From Gammaproteobacteria bacterium (GTDB taxonomy: Bacteria; Pseudomonadota; Gammaproteobacteria; Pseudomonadales; Azotimanducaceae), in contig JAUILI010000017.1 in assembly GCA_030433075.1 (NCBI GenBank), forward strand, positions 1-39,235: a stretch of 39,235 bases of DNA, read 5' to 3'. Below the pieces are notes generated by a model, which searched no databases, was not told the DNA's origin, and saw only the letters and a program-made list of their open reading frames with translations. Positions within the stretch are counted from its first letter, which is position 1, and each line of letters starts with the position of its first letter. The translations under genes and the position numbers were made by a program. Shown piece after piece: positions 30,978-39,196 of this stretch.

Positions 30978-32180
30978 CTAGGGGATCGCGGCTTGGCTTT
31001 TCTCCAAGGCCTGGGCGAGATCGGCGGTGAGGTCCTCGGGGTTCTCAAGCCCCACGGCGACGCGCATGAGCCCCGGGGCGAGGCCCATGGCCCGAAGGCG
31101 TTCCGGCGGCTGTTCCTTCACGGCGCTGATCACCGGCGAATAGATCAGGCTTTCGTGGCCGCCCCAGGAGACGCCACGACCAAAGAGCTTAAGGCTGTCG
31201 AAGAAGGTCTTGATGGCGGGCAGGTGGTCCGTCTTAAGCGTAAAACTAAAGAGGCTCGAGAAACCCTGCATTTGCCGCTTGGCCAGGGCATGGTCCGGAT
31301 GGCTGGGAAGGCCGGGATGCCGCACCTCCGCAATGGCCGGATGGGCCTCAAGAAAACGCCCCACCGCAAGGCCGTTGGCCTGATGCAGCGCCATGCGGGC
31401 GGGGAGGGTGCGGAGGCTCCGGAGCAAAAGCCAGGCCTCGAAGGGGGCCATCTTGCCTCCGAGGAGTTCTGCCTCCCGTGTTGCGATGGCGTCCACCAGT
31501 TCAGCCTTGCCCAGCACCACGCCGGCGACGAGGTCGCTGTGGCCGGACAGATATTTCGAAACGCTATGGAGCTCGAGGTCCACGCCCAGGGCGAGGGGCT
31601 TCTGGAACAGGGGCGTGGCCCAGGTGTTGTCGATGAGGACGCGGATGCCCCGGGGCTTTACCAGAGCGCATAGCGCCTCGATGTCCTGGAGCCCAAAGCG
31701 CGCAGAATTAGGGCTCTCGAGGTAAAGCACGCGGGTTTCCGGGCGGAGCGCCGCTTCCACCTCTGCGAGATCTCTCCCATCCACAAAGGTGGTTTGAATC
31801 CCCATCTTTTCCGGCAGGTAGGTGCCCATGAGATTGGCTGCGGGGCCATAGACGTTGTTCAGCGTGATCAGGTGATCCCCGGGCTGGAGACAGTGCAGGA
31901 GGGCCGCGCTGATGGCACCCATGCCGCTGGGAAAAAGGCGCGCCTTCTCTGCCCCGGCCAGCGCCGCGAGGTGGCGCTCCGCGGCCTGCACCGTGGGGTT
32001 CAGGATCCGGGAATAGGTGGGGGTGCCCGTGCGGTCCTCGAAGGCCGCATCGAGGGCGTCCCAGCTCTCAAAGGAAAAGGTACTGTTTTGGTAGAGCGGA
32101 GGAATCACCGCCCCATAGCGTTCGTCCCGGAAAGGTCCATCCTGAATGAGCTGGGTTTCGGGTTTCAGGCCATCGTTCAC
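30978..32180 (-). CDS. Trans-sulfuration family PLP enzyme (cystathionine beta-lyase/gamma-synthase like)
   Basis: Cytosolic PLP fold-type I enzyme of 400 residues from the Cys/Met metabolism family. Seen: NPTVQAAERHLAALAGAEKA, Tyr56-Ser-Arg58 in TYSRILNPT (phosphate contact), SGMGAISAAL, LYLESPNSA, the IDNTWATP Asp, and the PLP lysine Lys209 in LHSVSKYLSGHSDLVAG. The SW-GGHESL segment near the C-terminus resembles MetC and PatB-like beta-lyases, but lyase, synthase and methionine gamma-lyase cannot be told apart by eye. GTG start overlapping the nhaC stop (GTGA), so translation is coupled to the antiporter. Confidence 0.88.
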   Translation of the reverse strand: MNDGLKPETQLIQDGPFRDERYGAVIPPLYQNSTFSFESWDALDAAFEDRTGTPTYSRILNPTVQAAERHLAALAGAEKARLFPSGMGAISAALLHCLQPGDHLITLNNVYGPAANLMGTYLPEKMGIQTTFVDGRDLAEVEAALRPETRVLYLESPNSARFGLQDIEALCALVKPRGIRVLIDNTWATPLFQKPLALGVDLELHSVSKYLSGHSDLVAGVVLGKAELVDAIATREAELLGGKMAPFEAWLLLRSLRTLPARMALHQANGLAVGRFLEAHPAIAEVRHPGLPSHPDHALAKRQMQGFSSLFSFTLKTDHLPAIKTFFDSLKLFGRGVSWGGHESLIYSPVISAVKEQPPERLRAMGLAPGLMRVAVGLENPEDLTADLAQALEKSQAAIP

Positions 32181-33631
32181 GAAGAGGCTTCCTTAGACGG
32201 GCCCGGGCGGTGAAGCACGCCCTGGCCAAAAAGGGCAAAAAGAATCGCGAAGGCGAAGTTAAAAAGGGATAGGAGCTGCCAGGGGGCGTAGGCGGAAACG
32301 GGCACACCCAGGGTCGCCACCATAAACAGGGCCGTGGCATGCCAGGGCACGAGGCTCTCGAGCATGGTCCCGGTGTCCTCGATGGAGCGGGACAGGAGCG
32401 GGCGGGGCACGCCAGCGCCATCGAAGCGCCGGGAAAAGGCATCGCCTACGATGAAGGACGTCGCGCTTTGATTCGACGTCATCGCGTTGGTCACCGCGGT
32501 GGCCCCCAGGGCCGAAAGCACCAGGGCCGAAGGCTTCTTAGCAAAGGCAAAGGCCCGATTCACGAGCCGGGGCATGGTGTCGAGAAGGTCAATGGCGCCG
32601 ACGAAGAGGAACACCAGCATGGCGATGAAGATGGCTTCACTCATGGAATAGAGCCCGCCCCGTTCCAACAGTACCGCAATGCCTTCCGGGAGGGGGCCGG
32701 AGATCTCGCTAAAACTCAGACGATAACCGTTTTTGAGCGCCGCGGTGACCTGGGCAGCATCGAAGGGCTGAAGCAGAAGGGCAAGCCCCGTGGCCACCAC
32801 AATGGACAGCAAAAGCAGGGGCAGGGTGGGGGCTCCGCGCCAGGCGCCGGCCAGCACAATCAGGGGTGGTAGGAGGAGGGCAGGGTGGAAGGTAAAGAGG
32901 CTGCCCAGGGCCGCGGCAAAGGCCTCCGGCGCGGCTAGATCTCCCGTCGGCGCCGGGGGGTACAGAAGACCAAGGGCCGTGTAGACCGCCAGGGCCAGGC
33001 CCGCAGCGGGAAGGGTGGTCCAGAGCATGGCCCGGATATGGCTGAACAGCGGGACTTCCGTAGCTATGGCCGCGATGTTCGTGGTGTCCGATAGGGGGGA
33101 GAGCTTGTCGCCAAAATAGGCACCCCCAATGATGGCACCGGCCAGCACGGCGGGATCGGCCCCCACGGAGAGCCCAATGCCCATGAGTACCACCCCGATG
33201 GTTCCCGCGGACCCCCAGGAAGTCCCTGTTAACAGGGAGAAGAGCACGGGAATGAGAAAGGCGAGGGGATAGATCCAGCTTGGGCTCACGAGGGTGACGC
33301 CCCAGGCCACCAGCATGGGGATGGTGCCCGAAATGATCCACGCGCCCACCAAAAGCCCAATAGCAAAGAGAATAAAGATCGCCGGGAGGGCCCGCCCTAA
33401 GCGATGGATAATAGCGCCCTGAATTTCGGTCCAGGAGAAGCCCAGCCAGAACAGCTCAGCCATGGCGAAGGCGGCGGAGAAGACGAAGATCGCCTCGAGG
33501 GCCAGGGGCGCCTCCCCAAAGGCCAGGGGGCGTAGCACAAGCCCGTAGAGCAGAAGGGTCAGGAGCACCCACGCCGGGGCCGTGGCCTGGAGAAAGCTAG
33601 GAGCGGGGCTGGAAGCAGCAGGCGTCGTCAT
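32177..33631 (-). CDS. nhaC: NhaC-family Na+/H+ antiporter
   Basis: Inner-membrane antiporter of 484 residues with about 11 hydrophobic segments. Signatures: SLLTGTSWGSAGTIGVVLMG, GGAYFGDKLSPLSDTTNIAA and SNQSATSFIVGDAF, all typical of NhaC proper. Such carriers exchange Na+ for H+, and close relatives exchange organic or amino acids. It is the first gene of a minus-strand unit leading into the PLP enzyme. No clear ribosome site precedes its ATG. Divergent from uvrC across only 53 bases. More canonical than the NhaC-like gene at 22417-23823. Confidence 0.88.
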   Translation of the reverse strand: MTTPAASSPAPSFLQATAPAWVLLTLLLYGLVLRPLAFGEAPLALEAIFVFSAAFAMAELFWLGFSWTEIQGAIIHRLGRALPAIFILFAIGLLVGAWIISGTIPMLVAWGVTLVSPSWIYPLAFLIPVLFSLLTGTSWGSAGTIGVVLMGIGLSVGADPAVLAGAIIGGAYFGDKLSPLSDTTNIAAIATEVPLFSHIRAMLWTTLPAAGLALAVYTALGLLYPPAPTGDLAAPEAFAAALGSLFTFHPALLLPPLIVLAGAWRGAPTLPLLLLSIVVATGLALLLQPFDAAQVTAALKNGYRLSFSEISGPLPEGIAVLLERGGLYSMSEAIFIAMLVFLFVGAIDLLDTMPRLVNRAFAFAKKPSALVLSALGATAVTNAMTSNQSATSFIVGDAFSRRFDGAGVPRPLLSRSIEDTGTMLESLVPWHATALFMVATLGVPVSAYAPWQLLSLFNFAFAILFALFGQGVLHRPGPSKEASS

Positions 33632-33684
33632 GGAGCAAAGTTAGCACAGGGCGCTACACTGCGGGCTCAGCCAGGAGCGCACCT

Positions 33685-35523
33685 GTGGCGGACGCCTTCG
33701 ACTATCAATCCTTCCTGAAAACCCTGACCCGCCGGCCCGGGGTGTATCGCATGCTCGACGAGGAGGGGGCAGTCCTTTATGTAGGCAAGGCCCGGGACCT
33801 CAAGGCTCGGGTCTCTAGCTACTTCCGGGGCCAGGGCCTGACCAGTAAAACCCTCGCCATGGTCCAGCGCATCGCCCGGGTAGAAACCACGGTCACGGGC
33901 AGCGAGATCGAAGCCCTGCTGCTCGAGCAGAGCCTGATCAAGGCCGAGCGCCCGCCCTTTAACATCCTGCTCCGGGACGATAAGTCCTATCCCATGATCG
34001 CCCTCACGGAGCACAGGGACTTTCCTCGCTTGCGCGTGTTTCGGGGCCGTCGAGAGGGGAAGGGGAAAACGCTCTTCGGGCCCTTTCCCTCGGCCGGGGC
34101 CGTGCGGGAAACGCTCACGGTCCTTCAGAAGCTGTTCCGCCTCCGCAGCTGCACGGACAGCAACTTCGCGAATCGCAGCCGGCCCTGCCTCCAGTACCAA
34201 ATCGGGCGCTGTAGCGGCCCTTGCGTGGGGCTCATCGATGAGGAGAGCTATCAGGCCGATCTCCGCCATGCGCTCCTATTTCTCGAGGGACGTTCCGACG
34301 CGGTTACCGCCGAGCTTGAAGCGGCTATGGCGAGCGCTGCCGAGGCCCTGGCCTTCGAGGAAGCCGCCCGCCTTAGGGACCAGATCAGCAAGCTTCGGCG
34401 CATTCAGCAGCAGCAGCATGTGGTCACGGAAGGGGGGGATGCGGACGTTTTCTCCCTCCTCGAGGAGGGCGGGCTGACCTGCATCGTTCGCCTCGGGGTG
34501 CGCCGAGGCCAGGTACTGGCCACGGAGCACTGGTGGCCCGACAACGCCCTAGGGCTGGTACCGGAAGCCCTCTTCGGCGAATTCCTGGCCCAGTACTACT
34601 TTGGCGAGGAGGGATCAGGCACGGGGGATCGACCCCGGGAAGTGCTGACCTCCCACGCCCTCCCGGACGCGACGATCCTCGCCGAGGCTCTTTCCCAGGC
34701 CTTTACCTACCGGGTCCGCCTCTCCCACCAGGTTCGGGGCCAGCGCGCGAGCTGGCTGCGCTTGGCGGAGGTGAACGGCCAGGCTCAGCTGACCCAGCGC
34801 CTCGAGGCTCGGGGCCACGGCGCCGATCGCCTGGCTGCCCTCACGAAAGCCCTAGGGCGCAGCGCAGCGCCGGAGCGCATGGAGTGCTTTGATATTTCCC
34901 ACACGGGCGGGGAGGGGACCGTCGCCTCCTGCGTGGTCTTTGAGGGCGGTCAGCCCAAGAAGAGCGACTATCGACGCTTTAATATCGAGGGCATTACCCC
35001 GGGAGACGACTATGCCGCCATGCATCAGGCGCTGGAGCGCCGTTACGCTCGGGTGAAGCGGGGGGAGGCCCCCGTGCCTGATTTGCTGATCATCGATGGC
35101 GGCCCGGGGCAGCTCACCCAGGCTCGGGAGGTCCTTGAAGCCCTTGAACTCACCAGCATCAACTTACTGGGGATTGCCAAGGGGGTCACTCGGAAGGCCG
35201 GGCTCGAACAGGTTATCGACGGGGCCACGGGGCGCGTCCTGCCCCTGGCCCCTTCCGACCGGGCCCTTCACCTGCTGCAGCATATTCGAGACGAGGCGCA
35301 TCGCTTCGCCATCACGGGGCATCGGCAACGGCGGGGTAAGCAGCGCACCCAATCCTCCCTGGAGGGCATCGAAGGAATCGGACCGAAGCGCCGACGGGCG
35401 CTCCTCGCCCATTTTGGGGGCTTGAAGGGGGTGCGAAACGCCAGCGTAGACGATCTGCGCCGCGTGCCGGGCATCAATGCCGCCCTGGCCCAGAGCCTCT
35501 ACCAAGCGCTGCACGGCGCCTAA
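33685..35523 (+). CDS. uvrC: UvrABC excinuclease subunit C
   Basis: Makes the 3' and 5' incisions of nucleotide excision repair after UvrB loading. The 612 residues have the GIY-YIG nuclease at the N-terminus (PGVYRMLDEEGAVLYVGKA, about 19-37), a Cys-rich segment CLQYQIGRCSGPC, the UVR motif for UvrB contact (about 205-235), the RNase H-like 5' nuclease with CFDISHTGGEGTVASCVVF and LLIIDGGPGQL, and two C-terminal helix-hairpin-helix motifs (SLEGIEGIGPKRRRALL, RVPGINAALAQSLY). GTG start after AGGAG (33673-33677). Followed by pgsA as in Pseudomonas, but gacA is not upstream. Confidence 0.97.
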   Translation: MADAFDYQSFLKTLTRRPGVYRMLDEEGAVLYVGKARDLKARVSSYFRGQGLTSKTLAMVQRIARVETTVTGSEIEALLLEQSLIKAERPPFNILLRDDKSYPMIALTEHRDFPRLRVFRGRREGKGKTLFGPFPSAGAVRETLTVLQKLFRLRSCTDSNFANRSRPCLQYQIGRCSGPCVGLIDEESYQADLRHALLFLEGRSDAVTAELEAAMASAAEALAFEEAARLRDQISKLRRIQQQQHVVTEGGDADVFSLLEEGGLTCIVRLGVRRGQVLATEHWWPDNALGLVPEALFGEFLAQYYFGEEGSGTGDRPREVLTSHALPDATILAEALSQAFTYRVRLSHQVRGQRASWLRLAEVNGQAQLTQRLEARGHGADRLAALTKALGRSAAPERMECFDISHTGGEGTVASCVVFEGGQPKKSDYRRFNIEGITPGDDYAAMHQALERRYARVKRGEAPVPDLLIIDGGPGQLTQAREVLEALELTSINLLGIAKGVTRKAGLEQVIDGATGRVLPLAPSDRALHLLQHIRDEAHRFAITGHRQRRGKQRTQSSLEGIEGIGPKRRRALLAHFGGLKGVRNASVDDLRRVPGINAALAQSLYQALHGA

Positions 35524-35560
35524 GCGGGCCCCCGGGGCTGCCCCCGAAGGTGTGGGGGAG

Positions 35561-35566
35561 TACACT
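35561..35566 (+). promoter_or_regulatory. Possible -10 element before pgsA
   Basis: TACACT at 35561-35566 lies in the 74-base uvrC-pgsA gap, 32 bases before the pgsA ATG. A similar TACACT (33655-33660) precedes uvrC. No clear -35 hexamers are present. Confidence 0.3.
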
Positions 35567-35597
35567 GGCGACACCGCAACACCGTAAGAGAGCCGCC

Positions 35598-36173
35598 ATG
35601 AATTTGCCCAACCTCCTCACCCTCGTGAGGATTGCGCTCATTCCCGTGCTGGTCCTGCTGATCATGCTCCCTGGGGTCTGGACCTACGAGGCCAGCGCTG
35701 CGGTGTTTTTGCTGGCGAGCCTCACGGACTGGCTCGATGGCTATCTCGCACGGCGCCTAAAGCTGCAGACGACCCTCGGCGCCTTTCTGGATCCGGTGGC
35801 GGACAAGCTCATCGTCGTCACGGTGCTGGTCATGCTGACGGGGCGCTATGGCGATCTTTGGTTTTCCCTCGCTGCGGCGGTGATCGTCGGCCGGGAAATC
35901 ATGATCTCTGCGCTGCGGGAGTGGATGGCAGAGATGCAACGCCGGGGCGTGGTGGCCGTGGCCTGGCTGGGCAAGGCAAAAACCACAGCGCAGATGATTG
36001 CGATCCTCGTGCTCCTGTACACCCCGGAAACCGCCACGGGCTGGCAACCGATGCTGGGCTTCGCGCTTCTGCTATTAGCGGCAGCGCTGACCCTGGCCTC
36101 CATGGTGAGCTACCTGCGGGCGGCCTGGCCCACGCTGCAGGAGGCCTTTGAGGCCGCCCGTCCTCCGCGCTAG
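35598..36173 (+). CDS. pgsA: CDP-diacylglycerol-glycerol-3-phosphate 3-phosphatidyltransferase
   Basis: Inner-membrane enzyme making phosphatidylglycerol phosphate, the committed step to phosphatidylglycerol and cardiolipin. The 191 residues show the full CDP-alcohol phosphotransferase motif: Asp44, Asp47-Gly48, Ala51-Arg52, Gly61, Asp65 and Asp69 in DWLDGYLARR ... GAFLDPVADK. Several hydrophobic helices surround it. The frame is open to 35550 but the ATG at 35598 gives the standard MNLPNLLTLVRI start, preceded by AAGAGAG. Placed between uvrC and tRNA-Cys. Confidence 0.97.
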   Translation: MNLPNLLTLVRIALIPVLVLLIMLPGVWTYEASAAVFLLASLTDWLDGYLARRLKLQTTLGAFLDPVADKLIVVTVLVMLTGRYGDLWFSLAAAVIVGREIMISALREWMAEMQRRGVVAVAWLGKAKTTAQMIAILVLLYTPETATGWQPMLGFALLLLAAALTLASMVSYLRAAWPTLQEAFEAARPPR

Positions 36174-36211
36174 CAGCGCGCAAGAAGGCTGGTAATTCAA
36201 GCGCGCTTCGG

Positions 36212-36217
36212 TATCAT
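36212..36217 (+). promoter_or_regulatory. -10 element for tRNA-Cys
   Basis: TATCAT (five of six consensus bases) ends 12 bases before the tRNA and is followed by a GC-rich discriminator, usual for stringently controlled tRNA promoters. A -35 is not clear. The tRNA may also be read through from pgsA. Confidence 0.45.
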
Positions 36218-36229
36218 CTCGCCCCCTGA

Positions 36230-36303
36230 GGCCGGGTGGCAGAGTGGTCATGCAGCGGACTGCAAATCCGTCTACGCCGGTTCGATTCCGACCCCGGCCT
36301 CCA
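36230..36303 (+). tRNA. cysT: tRNA-Cys (anticodon GCA)
   Basis: A 74-base class I tRNA with encoded CCA (36301-36303). GGCCGGG (36230-36236) pairs with CCCGGCC (36293-36299), and T36300 is the discriminator, the U73 identity base of tRNA-Cys. The anticodon GCA at 36262-36264 lies in loop CTGCAAA closed by GCGGA/TCCGT. The T arm GCCGGTTCGATTCCGAC is standard. Confidence 0.97.
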
Positions 36304-36332
36304 TTTATTTCTCCCTGATTTCCCGTCTAGCC

Positions 36333-36355
36333 CCTTGGCCTTCCCAGGCCCAAGG
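36333..36355 (+). repeat. Hairpin downstream of tRNA-Cys
   Basis: CCTTGGCCT (36333-36341) pairs with AGG-C-CCAAGG (36346-36355) with one bulged base and loop TCCC. It lies 30 bases past the tRNA. No T run follows, so termination is uncertain. Confidence 0.4.
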
Positions 36356-36410
36356 CGGGTAAGCTCTGCGTGTAAAAACAGGCGCAAGGCCCGGGGAGGG
36401 GCAAACCACC

Positions 36411-38417
36411 ATGAAGAACGTGATCCTTGGCGTGCTACTGGGCATGGGCCTGGCGGTTCTCGTTGCCATGCCCTTCCGCGGACCCCTGTCGATGCTCCTG
36501 GCACCAAAGGCAAGCCTTCCTCCCGCCGCCGCTGAGACGGAACTGAGCGGCAGTAAGGGCCCCGCCTGGGAGGCCGCCGTCGCCTTGGCCGCCCAGGACG
36601 ACGGCGCAGAGCTCGCAGAGCTGGCTGAAAGCTTCGTGGCCACCAGCGCCGACCCCCTGATTCGCAATGGCGCGGGGGATGTGATCTATGACCTCACCAG
36701 CTACGATTTTCTTGCCGGTGCGGCCCCCGAATCGGTGAATCCGAGCCTCTGGCGCCATGCGCGGATTCTTACACAGCATGGGCTCTACCGCCTGAGCGAC
36801 CGCATCTATCAGGTGCGGGGCTTTGATCTTTCCATTGTCACCTTTATCGATAGCGGCGACGGATGGATCGTGGTCGATCCCCTCACCGTGGTGGAGTCGG
36901 CGCAGAAGGCCAAGGCCCTGGTCGACGCCACCCTGGGGCCGCGCCCCATCCGAGCCCTAATCTATTCCCACTCCCACGCGGACCATTTTGGGGGTGCCCT
37001 CGGTATGGTCTCCCAGGACGCGGTGGACCGCGGGGAGGTCGCCGTGCTTGCGCCCGAGGGTTTTCTTCACCACGCCATTGCGGAAAACGTGATTGCGGGC
37101 CCGGCCATGGGGCGCCGCGCCCGCTTCCAGTTCGGCAATACGCTGACCCGGGGGCCGAAGGGGGAAGTGACCTCAGGCCTGGGGCCTGGCCTTCCCCCCG
37201 GGACCCTGAGCCTGCTGCCGCCCACGGAGGTGCTCACCCGCACGGGAGAAACGCGGCGCTTTGGGGACCTGACGCTGGAGTTCCAGCTCACCCCCGGGGC
37301 GGAAGCGCCGGCGGAGATGAATTTCTACATCCCCGAGCTTCGAACGCTGTTTGTGGCGGAGAACGCCAACCTAACCCTCCACAACCTTCTCCCCGCCCGG
37401 GGCGCCCTGGTGCGCGATGCCAAGGCCTGGGCCGACTATCTAACGGAAACGCTGCGCCGCTACGGGGATCGCTCTGATTTGCTCTTCGGCGCCCACGGCG
37501 TTCCGCGGCGGGGCGCCGCGGCCATCGAGGATTTTCTCAGCCATCACCGGGACGCTTACAAGTATCTCCACGATCAATCCGTGCGGCTCATGAATGCGGG
37601 GCTCACGGGCATCGAACTCGCTGAGGCCCTCGAGCTTCCACCACCGCTCGCCGAGCGCTGGTTTAACCGGGGCTACTACGGAACGCTCAATCACAACGCG
37701 AAGGCCGTGTATCAGCGCTACATGGGGTGGTACGACGGGAACCCGGCCAACCTTTGGCCCCTTCCGCCGGAAGCAGAAAGCCGACGGTGGATTGCGGCCC
37801 TTGGCGGGGCGGAGCCCGCCCTGGCCCAAGCGCGGGCAGCGGTGGAGGGAGAAGACTGGCGCTGGGCCGCAACCTTGCTCAATCGGATCATCTTCGCCGG
37901 GGAGGGCGGGGAGGAAGCGAAGGCCCTGCTAGCCTCCGTTTACGAACAGCTGGCCTTCCGCACGGAAGCGGGAACCTGGCGAAATATCTACCTGACCGGT
38001 GCCCAGGAGCTTCGAGACGGGGTGCGCCAGGGCGGCCTAAGCGTGGCCAATCAAGCCATTGTGGCCGCAACGCCGACGGCCATGCTTTTGGACTTTGTGG
38101 CCGTGCGCCTGAATCCTGAACCGGCCCTGGCGGCGCCCTTTGTGCTCAATCTTAAAATCCGGGATCGGGACGAAACTCACCGCATTGAAGTCCGAAATGG
38201 CGTATTGATTCATGAAGAAGGACAGGTGGCTCCGGACGCGCCGACCCTGTCCCTCAATTATCGAAGTTTGCTCATCGGCCTCTTCGGTCAGCTACCTGCG
38301 GCGGTGGTGCTGGCTCGGGACGATGTAGAGGCCTCAGAGGGGGCGGAAGCTCTGCTCGGGGCCTGGCTCGCCATGCTCGATCCCTTGAATCCTCTGTTTC
38401 CCATCGTCACCCCCTAG
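36411..38417 (+). CDS. Alkylsulfatase, metallo-beta-lactamase fold (SdsA1/BDS1 family)
   Basis: Hydrolyses alkyl sulfate esters to alcohol and sulfate outside the cytoplasm. The 668 residues start with a hydrophobic signal or anchor (3-20). The metallo-beta-lactamase domain holds the zinc ligands in YSHSHADHFGG (His187, His189, Asp191, His192), Glu302 in PAEMNFYIPEL, Glu317 in VAENANLTLHNLL and His362 in FGAHGVPRRG. Then come an alkylsulfatase dimerisation domain (about 370-520, with RYMGWYDGNPANLWPL) and an SCP2-like C-terminal domain (about 535-668) that binds the alkyl chain. GGGGAGGGG lies 9 bases before the ATG. Followed by a small exported protein. Confidence 0.9.
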   Translation: MKNVILGVLLGMGLAVLVAMPFRGPLSMLLAPKASLPPAAAETELSGSKGPAWEAAVALAAQDDGAELAELAESFVATSADPLIRNGAGDVIYDLTSYDFLAGAAPESVNPSLWRHARILTQHGLYRLSDRIYQVRGFDLSIVTFIDSGDGWIVVDPLTVVESAQKAKALVDATLGPRPIRALIYSHSHADHFGGALGMVSQDAVDRGEVAVLAPEGFLHHAIAENVIAGPAMGRRARFQFGNTLTRGPKGEVTSGLGPGLPPGTLSLLPPTEVLTRTGETRRFGDLTLEFQLTPGAEAPAEMNFYIPELRTLFVAENANLTLHNLLPARGALVRDAKAWADYLTETLRRYGDRSDLLFGAHGVPRRGAAAIEDFLSHHRDAYKYLHDQSVRLMNAGLTGIELAEALELPPPLAERWFNRGYYGTLNHNAKAVYQRYMGWYDGNPANLWPLPPEAESRRWIAALGGAEPALAQARAAVEGEDWRWAATLLNRIIFAGEGGEEAKALLASVYEQLAFRTEAGTWRNIYLTGAQELRDGVRQGGLSVANQAIVAATPTAMLLDFVAVRLNPEPALAAPFVLNLKIRDRDETHRIEVRNGVLIHEEGQVAPDAPTLSLNYRSLLIGLFGQLPAAVVLARDDVEASEGAEALLGAWLAMLDPLNPLFPIVTP

Positions 38418-38428
38418 GGAGGCCTGTC

Positions 38429-39196
38429 ATGCGCAAATACTGCCTACTGATCCTCGCCCTTTTCCTTCCGCTCCTGTCCTGGGCGGAGGAGGAAATGACC
38501 ATCTACTCGGAGCTGACTTACTTGAGCGCAGCCCCGGGGGCGGAGGCCGCCCTGGAGGCTACCCTGCTGGAGAACGACGCGGTGGTGGCGCAGGCCCAAG
38601 CCAATGCTCGAGGGCTCTTTGCCTGGGCGCTCTACCGCGTCCTCTACCACGATGGTGCCTACAGCCACGTGGTGATTCGCCAGGCAATCCAGCGAGAAGG
38701 CCTGTCCCCCCTCGCCCAGGCAAGCGCAGCAGAAGCCCTCGGGGTCGATCTAGGCAGCCGGCTCCGGGGCCTAGCTCGAGAAGAGGGGCGCCTCGTGTAT
38801 TCCCTCGAACAGTTTCATACCAATTTGTCCCTACGGGATCGTCCCTTTCTGACGGCCATCTTCCTCGCTAGCGACGATGACGGGGGAACCCGCGAGGTTC
38901 TCGAAAACCGCTTCGGACCGGCCCTGAAGACGCTGATCGCTGACGAGGCAGGCCCCGCGGCCTATTCCCAGTATCGGCGCCGCATGCCCAGCGCCGGCGG
39001 GGATCATGACCGGGTGCTGGTGCTCCAGTACCCGACCTTCAAGGCCCTGGGCTCGAGCGCCCCTGCGGAAGCGGCCTTTGCCGCCGCCGGGGACAGCCTG
39101 GAGGCTGCGGAGACTGCTTTGAGCGAGGTGGCCTCCGTGGTTCGTAGCGAACACTGGCAGCTCGTGCAGGTGGTGACGCGGCAGGCGGAGAATTGA
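38429..39196 (+). CDS. Exported protein of unknown function
   Basis: A 255-residue protein with a clear Sec signal peptide (residues 1-19, cleavage after SWA). The mature part has two similar-sized halves, about 22-120 and 125-250. The first (MTIYSELTYLSAAPGAEAAL ... SHVVIRQA) and the second (FLTAIFLASDDDG ... HDRVLVLQYPTFKAL) both alternate strands and helices in a way that recalls ferredoxin-like ABM/NIPSNAP barrels. I do not recognise a named family and assign no reaction. It starts 11 bases after the alkylsulfatase stop, with GGGAGG at 38417-38422, so the two are co-expressed and probably share a compartment. Confidence 0.7.
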   Translation: MRKYCLLILALFLPLLSWAEEEMTIYSELTYLSAAPGAEAALEATLLENDAVVAQAQANARGLFAWALYRVLYHDGAYSHVVIRQAIQREGLSPLAQASAAEALGVDLGSRLRGLAREEGRLVYSLEQFHTNLSLRDRPFLTAIFLASDDDGGTREVLENRFGPALKTLIADEAGPAAYSQYRRRMPSAGGDHDRVLVLQYPTFKALGSSAPAEAAFAAAGDSLEAAETALSEVASVVRSEHWQLVQVVTRQAEN

